DNA from: JAEDES01 sp045649455 | GTDB lineage: Bacteria; Bacillota_I; Bacilli_A; RF39; UBA660 | Length of the DNA: 18,780 bases | Assembly: GCA_045649455.1 (NCBI GenBank) | Contig: JAZRPV010000057.1 | Span: 1 to 18,780 of the forward strand | Direction: 5' to 3' | In this document: in pieces, positions 7,765 through 15,106 of the stretch | Numbering within the stretch: position 1 is the first letter of the stretch | Layout: every line of letters starts with the position of its first letter | The notes under the pieces: generated by a model | Seen by the model: only the letters and a program-made list of their open reading frames with translations | What the model was told of the DNA's origin: nothing | Databases searched by the model: none | Position numbers and translations under genes: made by a program

Positions 7765-10700
7765 ATATATTAAATTAGTAAAGAAATCACAAATACTATC
7801 AAATGTCTTCTTAAACCACATTTTAATACTTGTACCAAACTCTAATTTAGTTTGTTCAAATACTACATCATTATTAAATTTCTTAGAAGTAACAATTACA
7901 TTATCTAAATAAGCATAATCTTCTTTAGAACCACTAGTAAATTCAACAACTAAGTCATAAGTAACATCTGGTTTAATAGTAAGTCCAAAATCTGCATTAA
8001 TATTATTTGAAGTTGTTAAAATCTTTCTACTTGTTCCATCATTACCATAAATATTAATAATAATAGAAGCATCTCCACTCTTATTATAAAGACCATAATT
8101 AAATCTTAATGTAGACCAAGTTTTACTTTCAATCTTAACACCAAATTTAGATTTAATATCTTCTCCTCTTCCAGATTCATATATTCCATCATTTATTTTA
8201 GCATTATCATTTTCATCTATTAATTTAATAGATGTTTTCTTACTATCAAAGTTTTCATTAATATAACTTACACCATTAACATTAACTACTACATCTTTAC
8301 AAATAGCATTGTAATTACTATTTTCCACAGTACAAATATTTAAATTTCCAATACCAATTTCTTTTGGAATAAGTAAAATCTTACCTTCACCATCTAACTT
8401 ATATTCAAATTGACTACTATTTTTAACAGATATATCAACATTTTTTATATCATCAATTTTATAAGTTAAAACATATCTATCATCACTTGGATAATTCATA
8501 TTAAATGTATTAGTAACTTCAATTACAGGATTTTTCTTTTCAATAGTATAAGAATAACTATTATTTAATAAAGAATAATTTTCACATATATTTCTACCTT
8601 CTACTACTTTCTTACATGTAGCTTCAGTAACATAAGTTCCTGCATCAATTTCTTTTTTAACATCAAGAACTATATTTTCATTTAATCCAGTATTAACACT
8701 AGCACTAGGTCCTTGAGACTTACCATTATAAGTATATTTTTGACCTTCCCAATTAACTGTAACATCTTTCTTATTAATTACATATGGAAGACATTCACTA
8801 CTATTAGCTTTAAAATTCTTATTAGCTTTAGTTTCAATTCTAAAGTAATATTTTCCAACATCAACTGGTTCTACTTTAGCAATATTACTACATGATTTAT
8901 CATAGTAATATTTAATTTCACTTTCAACATTGGCATCTCCACCAACAAATGTATATGTAGAAACTACTGAATCATATAGAGCATTATAAGTTTTATTAAA
9001 TGCTTTAACATTTATTTGTGGTTTAACTTTATTTATCTTAAAATTACCACTATTATTTAACAACTCATAGTTTGAACATTCTCCACGTCCATTTTCTACA
9101 CTTGAACAAACAACATCAGTACTATATTCACCAACATCTGTTGCTCCATTTAAAGAAACTAAGTTAATTTTTTCGTTTTCAATTCCATTAATACTTCCAA
9201 ATACTGGAACTATATAAGAACCATTATAATTATATTCTTGATTATCCCATGAGAATTCAACTTTCTTAGGATCAATAGTTAAAGTAACTACTTTACTTAA
9301 ACTAACATAATCTTCTGTTTCTAACACCGTTGCTTTAACATAATAGATTCCTGCATCAACTGGAGCACCACCTAATTCAATTGCTCCATCAGAAACATCA
9401 GTCTTCATAGTAAGATTACTATCTTTATAATATTCAAATATTATTTGACCATCACTATTAGTTTTTCCACTTATTGATTTATTTCCACCATCATAAGTAT
9501 ATTTTAAACTAAATAATTCTAACTCAGTAACTTTCTTATTAATTGTATAAGTTACTTTATTATTAACTAAATTATAGTTTGAACATTTATTACGTCCACC
9601 TAAAACATTTCTACAAGTAGCCTCAATATTATAAGTACCTTTATCAAATTCAGTAGGTCTACTTAAAACAACTACTTCTTTATCAATCATTCCACTTGCT
9701 TTAGCTTCAGGTCCTTGTTCTTCTCCAGTAAAATATAAATTTGTATTATTCCATGTAACATTTACATCTTTAGGTAATATTTTATGTGATACACATCCAC
9801 TATTTGAACCTTTATAGTTACCTGTTTCCATTAATTCAGCTTTAACATAATAATTTCCAGCATCAATTGGAGGTGTTCCTAAAACTCCAGAACCAACTGA
9901 CTCATCAGTTAACTTAGTACAATTATTATCTAAATAATAAGTATATTTAATTTCTCCATCAACTGAACTGACAGCTTTATTAGCAGAAATAATTAATCCA
10001 TTATAAGTATTAATACTTTCATTTAAAGTAACAGTTGTATCAGCTTTATCAATACTAAATTCTCTTATCGTATTACTTAATTCATAGTTAGAACATTTTC
10101 CACGTCCACCACTAACACTATTACAATAAGCAGTCGTTTTATAAATACCAACATTAATAGCTAAATCGTTCTTCAAATTAACAACTTCTCCATTAACATA
10201 AGTATTACTATTTGCAATACTACCTTGTTTATATCCGTTATAAATAAAGTTATCACTAGACCAATCAACATTAACTTTAACAGGTTTAATAACATGAGAT
10301 ACACATCTTGAATTAGGATTTAAAACTCCACCAGCATTATCTAATCTAGCTTGTACATAATATTCTCCTGCATCAATAGGAGCAGCCCCTTCATAGCTAG
10401 CACCAGTATCAACACTTGTTTTTACACTACATTTACTATCAGTATAATATGTATAACTAACACTAGACCCATCAGAAACATTAGCACTATTAGAATAGAT
10501 TGCTTCTCCAGTATAATTACTTTCTTTAGCATCTAAAGTTACTTCGATATTTCTTAATACAACAACATCACTTGAATTTGTTTGTCTATCAGTAACATCA
10601 TTATATTCTTTATTATTTTTATCATAAACAGAAACACCAATCGCTCTGTCTTTCATCTTTTCTGTAATAAGGTATGTTCTACTATTTTCCCCAGATATAG

Positions 10701-10965
10701 TTTTTCTCTTAGTATCTTTACCAGAATAATCTAAATACCACCATTGATATGTATAATCATTAACATCAGATACATTTCCTTTAATACTAGCCTCTAAAGT
10801 AGCCCCATATTCATTAGTACCTGTAATAACTACTTCAATAGGATCAATAGGTTCTTCTCTAAAGTTTAATTCTCTTCCGCCAAAGAAAACAACTTTAGTA
10901 CTATAACCTACTACAGCTAATGATAAAATTGTACCAAAAAAAACTAATTTCTTACTTCTTTTCAT
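7762..10965 (-). CDS. Large secreted or membrane-tethered MBG-like repeat protein
   Basis: A 1067-residue exported protein, probably an adhesin or envelope scaffold. Residues 1-6 are basic (MKRSKK) and 7-29 hydrophobic: a signal peptide or N-terminal anchor with no obvious cleavage site. An Ig-like domain follows (about 42-138, with YTYQWWYLDYSG). Residues 139-810 contain four copies of a roughly 170-residue unit, each made of two MBG-type beta modules. The first has the core PIDAGNYYVKA; the second has YNG near its start, then C-x9-C in motifs such as CRNVLGGRNKCSNY, then a lysine-ended TINK. One more module (about 811-896) and a beta-rich jelly-roll-like domain (about 900-1028) follow. An amphipathic C-terminal segment contains the lone C1059. 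No LPxTG, NPxTN, GW or SLH signal is visible. AGAGG precedes the start, and the gene has its own promoter and terminator. Ligand and anchoring are unknown. Confidence 0.85.
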   Translation of the reverse strand: MKRSKKLVFFGTILSLAVVGYSTKVVFFGGRELNFREEPIDPIEVVITGTNEYGATLEASIKGNVSDVNDYTYQWWYLDYSGKDTKRKTISGENSRTYLITEKMKDRAIGVSVYDKNNKEYNDVTDRQTNSSDVVVLRNIEVTLDAKESNYTGEAIYSNSANVSDGSSVSYTYYTDSKCSVKTSVDTGASYEGAAPIDAGEYYVQARLDNAGGVLNPNSRCVSHVIKPVKVNVDWSSDNFIYNGYKQGSIANSNTYVNGEVVNLKNDLAINVGIYKTTAYCNSVSGGRGKCSNYELSNTIREFSIDKADTTVTLNESINTYNGLIISANKAVSSVDGEIKYTYYLDNNCTKLTDESVGSGVLGTPPIDAGNYYVKAELMETGNYKGSNSGCVSHKILPKDVNVTWNNTNLYFTGEEQGPEAKASGMIDKEVVVLSRPTEFDKGTYNIEATCRNVLGGRNKCSNYNLVNNKVTYTINKKVTELELFSLKYTYDGGNKSISGKTNSDGQIIFEYYKDSNLTMKTDVSDGAIELGGAPVDAGIYYVKATVLETEDYVSLSKVVTLTIDPKKVEFSWDNQEYNYNGSYIVPVFGSINGIENEKINLVSLNGATDVGEYSTDVVCSSVENGRGECSNYELLNNSGNFKINKVKPQINVKAFNKTYNALYDSVVSTYTFVGGDANVESEIKYYYDKSCSNIAKVEPVDVGKYYFRIETKANKNFKANSSECLPYVINKKDVTVNWEGQKYTYNGKSQGPSASVNTGLNENIVLDVKKEIDAGTYVTEATCKKVVEGRNICENYSLLNNSYSYTIEKKNPVIEVTNTFNMNYPSDDRYVLTYKIDDIKNVDISVKNSSQFEYKLDGEGKILLIPKEIGIGNLNICTVENSNYNAICKDVVVNVNGVSYINENFDSKKTSIKLIDENDNAKINDGIYESGRGEDIKSKFGVKIESKTWSTLRFNYGLYNKSGDASIIINIYGNDGTSRKILTTSNNINADFGLTIKPDVTYDLVVEFTSGSKEDYAYLDNVIVTSKKFNNDVVFEQTKLEFGTSIKMWFKKTFDSICDFFTNLIY
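8536..10551 (-). repeat. Four-fold tandem repeat coding for alternating MBG-like modules
   Basis: The repeat is visible at protein level with a period of about 510 bp (170 residues). Equivalent cysteines fall at residues 281, 451, 620 and 784, and again at 291, 461, 630 and 794. Units correspond to residues of about 139-308, 309-478, 479-647 and 648-810. The DNA copies have diverged well beyond simple duplication, so recent slippage or expansion is unlikely. Confidence 0.8.
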
Positions 10966-10985
10966 ACCCTATACCTCTACATTAG

Positions 10986-11014
10986 ATTATACAATAAATG
11001 CAAGAAAATGTAAA
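10986..11014 (-). promoter_or_regulatory. Promoter of the MBG-repeat protein gene
   Basis: On the minus strand TTTACA (11009-11014), a 17-nt spacer, then TATAAT (10986-10991). This is the same -35/-10 pair as the T-box promoter at 13801-13829. Transcription would begin near 10979, giving a leader of only about 14 nt that starts at the Shine-Dalgarno. Confidence 0.75.
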
Positions 11015-11017
11015 TTC

Positions 11018-11053
11018 AAAAAAAATAAAATCAATTTACAAGAAATTGACTTT
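11018..11053 (-). terminator. Intrinsic terminator of the gltX-patatin operon
   Basis: An 11-bp stem (11043-11053 with 11027-11037, one G-U pair) closes a 5-nt loop and is followed on the minus strand by ATTTTTTTT. The stop codon of the patatin gene (11052-11054) overlaps the first two bases of the stem. Confidence 0.8.
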
Positions 11054-11894
11054 ATTTACTTAAATATTTATTAAGTTTTTTAATAGACTCAGTAGCATCA
11101 GAAATACCTAAATCATACATTTCTTGTAATTTTTCAGGATCTTTCTCAACTCTACCCATCTTAACTTTTCTAGAAGGTCTAAATACAAATATTTTACCTT
11201 CTTTTTCAAGTTGTTCTATCTTATCCATTGTCTTATTATATTGAAGATATCTAGTATTAATAGCTTCCACCAACTTCGGATGTTTTTTATAAAACATTTT
11301 TGCAATCCATTCAGGATGTTTTTTCTTTCTATAATTCATAGGCTTTGTTAAAACAACAATAATCTTGTCATAACCCATTTCCATACACTTATCAATAGGA
11401 ATACTATCAGCAAGTGCTCCATCCAAATATCCTTCACCTTCATATTCAACTATTTGTGAAACATAAGGCATTGCACCGGTAGCACGTAATACTTCCATCT
11501 GACCAATAACATCATTTAATTCAATATATTCAGCAAGACCAGTATTAACATTTGTAACTGTTGCATAAAATTTAGTTTTTGATTTTTTATATTCTTTAGT
11601 ATCAAAAACATCATGAATCATTGGAACATCATAAAAAGCAAATTGTTTATTAACAAGATTACCTGTTTTAACCAAAGAATATAAACTCATATAATTCTTA
11701 TCTTTACAAAATCGCTTATTATAACGAATAGCTCTACCTCTTTGTTTAGAACAATAATTTACTCCAAATAATACTCCAGCAGAAACACCAATTATTCCAT
11801 CTACTTTAACATCTTTATCTAAAAAGGCATCAAGTACTCCTGCAGTATACATTCCTCTCATCGCTCCGCCTTCAAGAACCATTCCAATTTTCAT
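11052..11894 (-). CDS. Patatin-like phospholipase family protein
   Basis: A 280-residue lipid acyl hydrolase with the Ser-Asp dyad of the patatin family (RssA/YjjU-like group). The oxyanion-hole motif EGGAMRG is at 8-14, the nucleophile Ser38 is in GVSAG, and the catalytic Asp158 is in YLDGALAD. The second half carries the basic stretch MNYRKKKHPEW, common in this bacterial subgroup. There is no signal peptide, so it is probably cytoplasmic and acts on membrane lipids or acyl esters. The true substrate is not known. The start follows gltX by only 8 nt, its ribosome site (AGGTGATG) overlaps the gltX stop, and there is no room for a separate promoter. It is therefore expected to be controlled by the gltX T-box. 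Confidence 0.92.
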   Translation of the reverse strand: MKIGMVLEGGAMRGMYTAGVLDAFLDKDVKVDGIIGVSAGVLFGVNYCSKQRGRAIRYNKRFCKDKNYMSLYSLVKTGNLVNKQFAFYDVPMIHDVFDTKEYKKSKTKFYATVTNVNTGLAEYIELNDVIGQMEVLRATGAMPYVSQIVEYEGEGYLDGALADSIPIDKCMEMGYDKIIVVLTKPMNYRKKKHPEWIAKMFYKKHPKLVEAINTRYLQYNKTMDKIEQLEKEGKIFVFRPSRKVKMGRVEKDPEKLQEMYDLGISDATESIKKLNKYLSK

Positions 11895-11902
11895 AACATC
11901 AC

Positions 11903-13552
11903 CTACAATATATTAAGTCTATCTTTAATTCTATCAACACCAAGTAATTTCATAATATCATATAAATCTGGTGTCATAGATTTAGTTGTTAAACAAACTC
12001 TAATAACCATACTAATATCAACTATACTACCTTTATAATCATCTGGATTATTTTTATAATCTTTAACATTAGCAGCATAACCTAACTCATTAGCAAGTTC
12101 TTTCATCTTATTAAACCAAGTATCTTTATCATCATCAGAATCATAATATTTAGAAATATAAACATTCATAATATTTTTTATTTCACTTATATCAGTAATA
12201 TTTTGCCATTCATAATTCTTATCACAACTATTAAATAATTCATCAAACATATACCAAATATATGATTTAATTTCAGAATAACATGCAAAATCCTTTCTAG
12301 GTTTAGCTTGTTCTCTTTCTATATTTAATATATTAATTGTATAATCTTTATATTTAGAAATCAAATTATAAAAATCTAAATCATATACTTTTGACCATTC
12401 AACTAATTTAGTATAAACAACTTCTGCACTTAATTTAGAAATATAATTTCTAGATATATTAAGTAACTTACTATAATCAAATAATGGATTACTTCCAATC
12501 TTAGAAAAATCAAATTTATATTCATTAATATCTTTATCTAAGTTATTATCTCTCCATCCTTCAAAAGTAGAATTTGCAATTGTAATTAAATATTCTTGCA
12601 TAGCTGCCTCAGGCATCCCAATCTCACGGAAATGTTTAATTGCAAAATCTTGATCTTTACGTTTACTAATTTTTCTCTTTGTACCTTCCTTATCCACAAT
12701 CATAACTAATCCTAAATGAGCATATTCAGGTAATTTAAATCCAAACATATTAAATAATTCTAAATGTACTGGTACAGAAGGTAACCAATCTTCTCCCCTT
12801 AGTACATGTGTAGTTCTCATTAAATGATCATCAACAACATGTGCAAAATGATATAAAGGAACTCCATCACTTTTAATCAAAATAATATCTTGATCATTTT
12901 CAGGAAAAGTAACATCTCCTTTAACTAAATCATAAAACTTAACTTTATTATTAAAATTTCCTCTAGATTTTAATCTTATAGTATAAGGACATCCTGCTTT
13001 AATTTTTTCAGCACGTTCTTCATTAGTTAAATTTCTACAAACAGCATATTCTCCATAATAACCAATTCTTGTTTTATTGATTTTTTGTTCTTCTCTACTA
13101 GCATCAATCTCTTCTTGAGTACAAAAACATGGATATGCTAAATCATTTTCAATCATATATTTCGCAAAAGTATGATATATATCAATTCTTTTACTTTGAA
13201 TATAAGGGCCATATTCTCCTACTTCTTTATCTTTTGAAACAACACCTTCTTTGTAGTCAAGTCCTATAGTTTTAATCGCATCAACTATATTTTCTATTCC
13301 ACCTTCTATTTCTCTCTTTTGATCAGTATCCTCAATTCTTAAATAGAAAACACCCTCAGTCTGGTTAGGAACGAAATTTTCAATAAAACATGCCAACATA
13401 TTACCTACATGAACAAAACCTGTAGGACTTGGTGCATATCTTGAAACTACTGCTCCCTCAGGTAAATTTCTTTCTGGATACATTTTTTCATAATCACTAA
13501 TTGTTTTTGATACATTCGGATACATTAAATCCGCTAATTCTTTGTTTGTCAT
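11903..13552 (-). CDS. gltX: Glutamate--tRNA ligase
   Basis: Class I aminoacyl-tRNA synthetase that charges tRNA with glutamate. It has 549 residues, longer than the E. coli enzyme (about 470) but like a long form I recall from clostridia. Motifs are the HIGH-box variant APSPTGFVHVGN (H48-N51), the zinc-site-like PCFCTQEEI (C142, C144) with C172, the tRNA-binding HVLRGEDWLPS (249-259) and KISKR (294-298) as the KMSKS loop. The frame is open upstream to an ATG at 13591, but that start lies inside the T-box terminator hairpin. AAAGGA stands 9 nt before the ATG at 13552, so I use that start. Whether it also misacylates tRNA-Gln (non-discriminating GluRS) depends on a GatCAB amidotransferase, not visible here. 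Confidence 0.95.
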   Translation of the reverse strand: MTNKELADLMYPNVSKTISDYEKMYPERNLPEGAVVSRYAPSPTGFVHVGNMLACFIENFVPNQTEGVFYLRIEDTDQKREIEGGIENIVDAIKTIGLDYKEGVVSKDKEVGEYGPYIQSKRIDIYHTFAKYMIENDLAYPCFCTQEEIDASREEQKINKTRIGYYGEYAVCRNLTNEERAEKIKAGCPYTIRLKSRGNFNNKVKFYDLVKGDVTFPENDQDIILIKSDGVPLYHFAHVVDDHLMRTTHVLRGEDWLPSVPVHLELFNMFGFKLPEYAHLGLVMIVDKEGTKRKISKRKDQDFAIKHFREIGMPEAAMQEYLITIANSTFEGWRDNNLDKDINEYKFDFSKIGSNPLFDYSKLLNISRNYISKLSAEVVYTKLVEWSKVYDLDFYNLISKYKDYTINILNIEREQAKPRKDFACYSEIKSYIWYMFDELFNSCDKNYEWQNITDISEIKNIMNVYISKYYDSDDDKDTWFNKMKELANELGYAANVKDYKNNPDDYKGSIVDISMVIRVCLTTKSMTPDLYDIMKLLGVDRIKDRLNIL

Positions 13553-13572
13553 AATTATCATTCCTTTCCTAA

Positions 13573-13609
13573 ACAAAAAAAATAGATTCATCCAAAAGGA
13601 CGAATCTAT
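13573..13609 (-). terminator. T-box regulated terminator (attenuator) of gltX
   Basis: A 12-bp stem with one G-U pair (13598-13609 with 13582-13593) and a 4-nt loop is followed by eight T on the minus strand (13575-13582). It begins directly after the T-box core, so formation of the antiterminator would compete with it. Confidence 0.9.
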
Positions 13610-13794
13610 CGTGGTACCACCTTATTTTGTATGATTACTCATACCTCAATATCTTAACGCGATTAACGAAATAGCTTGTATACACTACTCAACTCCAAAG
13701 TTTCTTCAAATAATACAATAACTAATTTTCACCAACCATTAGCTCTCTACATATCTTTTTATTTTACTCTTCTTCTTCATTGCTTTCAAAAGAT
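13573..13794 (-). promoter_or_regulatory. T-box riboswitch leader controlling gltX
   Basis: The leader senses uncharged tRNA-Glu and antiterminates into gltX and the patatin gene. On the minus strand the T-box core AAGGTGGTACCACG (13610-13623) is nearly canonical. The Stem I features AGAGAGCTAATGGTTGGTG and the partner ATTAG lie at 13722-13748. The specifier region reads TTTGAAGAAACTTTGGAG (13693-13710) and contains two GAA (Glu) codons, in agreement with the downstream gene; I cannot decide which one pairs. The variable base in UGGU is U, which would pair with a discriminator A. The start at about 13794 follows from the promoter just upstream. Confidence 0.92.
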
Positions 13795-13800
13795 GTCTAC

Positions 13801-13829
13801 ATTATAACATAAAACACCTTATTTGTAAA
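13801..13829 (-). promoter_or_regulatory. Promoter of the T-box-gltX-patatin unit
   Basis: On the minus strand TTTACA (13824-13829), a 17-nt spacer, then TATAAT (13801-13806) preceded by TGT, which also gives an extended -10. It is one of the best promoters in the window. Confidence 0.85.
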
Positions 13830-13850
13830 CAAACAAAAAAATGTTATTAT
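13823..13850 (+). promoter_or_regulatory. Weak candidate promoter of the sortase gene, back to back with the gltX promoter
   Basis: TTGTAA (13823-13828), a 16-nt spacer, and TATTAT (13845-13850) preceded by TGT. Its -35 overlaps the -35 of the divergent gltX promoter. The predicted start would fall at the Shine-Dalgarno (13857-13862), leaving a leader of about 10 nt. Confidence 0.35.
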
Positions 13851-13866
13851 ATTATTAGGTGACATT

Positions 13867-14700
13867 ATGAAAAAGAAAAAATTAAAACCAAAATGGAAAA
13901 ATATCATTTTATTAATAATTATTTTAGTATGTATAATCATTCTATTTATTTCAACAAAAGATATAATCAAATGGATGATAGATTCTAATAAGACAGAAGA
14001 ACAAATAGAAAAAATTACTGAAATGGTAGAAATTGAAGAAGTTGAAGAATCTGAAAATACAGAAATAATTGAACAAAAAGAAGAACCACCTAAAGAAAAT
14101 CCATATTGGGATTATATAAAAATGAATATGATTAATGTCAACTTTAATGATTTAAAACAAAAAAATCCAGACACTAAAGGATGGATACAAGTAAATGGTA
14201 CAAATATAAATTATCCATTCGTTCAAACAAATAATAATGAGTTTTATTTAAATCATACATTTAATAAAACATATAATTCTGCTGGATGGGTATTTTTAGA
14301 TTATAGAAATAATATAAATGAATTATCTAAAAATACAATAATATATGCTCACGGTAGACTTGATACCACAATGTTTGGATCATTAAAAAACATATTAAGT
14401 AGCGGATGGTTAAATAATACAACAAACTATGTTGTAAAACTTTCAACAGAAACAGAAAACACTTTATGGCAAGTATTTAGTATTTATCATATTCCAACAA
14501 CAAATGACTACATAAAAGTAAACTTTTCATCAACAAATGAATTTACTAAATGGTCTAAAATGTTACTTAAAAGAAGTGCCCACAATTTTAATACAACAAT
14601 AAACGAAAATGACAAAGTACTAACTCTTTCTACTTGTTTTAATGATAAAGAAAAAGTAGTATTACACGCCAAATTAATAAAAAAAGAAACAAGATATTAA
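13867..14700 (+). CDS. Class B-type sortase
   Basis: A membrane-bound cysteine transpeptidase that links surface proteins to the cell wall. The 277 residues contain a basic N-terminus (MKKKKLKPKWK), one membrane helix (about 12-29), a Glu-rich linker (43-73) and the sortase domain (about 80-272). Class B-type features are GWIQVNGTNINYPFVQ (105-120), YLNHTF, GWVFLDYRN, the catalytic His162 in YAHGRLDTTMFGSL and the catalytic Cys257 in LTLSTC. The third active-site residue, normally Arg four positions before the conserved H-A, appears to be Lys263 in EKVVLHAKLI. AGGTGA precedes the start by 4 nt. No LPxTG- or NPxTN-type substrate is encoded in the window, so it may serve proteins encoded elsewhere. 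Confidence 0.9.
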   Translation: MKKKKLKPKWKNIILLIIILVCIIILFISTKDIIKWMIDSNKTEEQIEKITEMVEIEEVEESENTEIIEQKEEPPKENPYWDYIKMNMINVNFNDLKQKNPDTKGWIQVNGTNINYPFVQTNNNEFYLNHTFNKTYNSAGWVFLDYRNNINELSKNTIIYAHGRLDTTMFGSLKNILSSGWLNNTTNYVVKLSTETENTLWQVFSIYHIPTTNDYIKVNFSSTNEFTKWSKMLLKRSAHNFNTTINENDKVLTLSTCFNDKEKVVLHAKLIKKETRY

Positions 14701-14712
14701 TCTTGTTTTTTT
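14687..14712. terminator. Bidirectional terminator between sortase and the 95-residue protein gene
   Basis: AAACAAGAT (14687-14695), loop ATTA, then ATCTTGTTT (14700-14708): a 9-bp stem followed by T on the plus strand and by CTTTTT on the minus strand. The sortase stop TAA (14698-14700) straddles the loop and the 3' arm. The stop of the convergent gene (14711-14713) lies just outside the stem. Confidence 0.85.
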
Positions 14713-14998
14713 ATGTAATCCAACTCCATATTAAGAAACTATCAAAAAGCCAAAATTCTTGACTAATTAAAGAATCCTTGTCACCTAACATACTCATTCC
14801 ATATTTATTAGTTAACTTAAACCCAAGACTTCTATAAGTAGTAATATTCTTTCCTTTCTCTTCTCTTATAACAATTAATGGTATACTATCATCACTAGCA
14901 CTATTTAATAGTCTATAACTTTCTTCAAAAACAAATAAAAAATATAAGCCAACTATAACAAAAAGAACTATAAATAAAATTTTAAAGTAAAGTTTCAT
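14711..14998 (-). CDS. Small membrane protein of unknown function
   Basis: A 95-residue protein with one hydrophobic N-terminal helix (about 5-24) and a polar domain ending in EFWLFDSFLIWSWIT. The segment TTYRSLGFKLTNKYG followed by an EFxLF-type ending reminds me of small uncharacterised Firmicutes membrane proteins, but I cannot name a family. GGTGA lies four bases before the ATG. It is convergent with the sortase gene and divergent from the kinase-phosphatase fusion, with its own -10 box. Confidence 0.7.
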   Translation of the reverse strand: MKLYFKILFIVLFVIVGLYFLFVFEESYRLLNSASDDSIPLIVIREEKGKNITTYRSLGFKLTNKYGMSMLGDKDSLISQEFWLFDSFLIWSWIT

Positions 14999-15032
14999 AA
15001 AATCACCATTTTAAGATTAAATTTATAATTAC

Positions 15033-15038
15033 ATTATA
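15033..15038 (-). promoter_or_regulatory. -10 box of the 95-residue protein gene
   Basis: TATAAT on the minus strand, about 30 nt of leader before the ATG. No good -35 is present: TTGTAT lies 20 nt upstream. The preceding bases (TATAG) are the same as at the adhE -10 box. Confidence 0.4.
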
Positions 15039-15078
15039 CTATAGATTTTATTTTTTAAATACAAATTATACTTATATA

Positions 15079-15087
15079 TGATACAAT
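15079..15087 (+). promoter_or_regulatory. Extended -10 promoter of the kinase-phosphatase gene
   Basis: TGATACAAT has the TGnTATAAT form with one mismatch. There is no convincing -35 box. Transcription would start near 15094 at the Shine-Dalgarno GAGGTGA (15094-15100). Confidence 0.5.
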
Positions 15088-15106
15088 TAAAATGAGGTGA
15101 AAAATT

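Noticed and set aside
10351..10551. Repeat region as a recent DNA duplication or CRISPR-like array
   Set aside because: The units are about 510 bp, coding and strongly diverged at DNA level. There are no short identical repeats with spacers.
13553..13591. Longer gltX start giving an extra 13 residues (MNLFFLFRKGMII)
   Set aside because: These codons lie in the T-box terminator hairpin, its T-run and the Shine-Dalgarno. AAAGGA is correctly spaced only for the ATG at 13552.
15033..15038. Shared regulon of adhE and the 95-residue protein from the common TATAGTATAAT
   Set aside because: Eleven AT-rich bases around a -10 box are easily shared by chance, and the flanks do not match.
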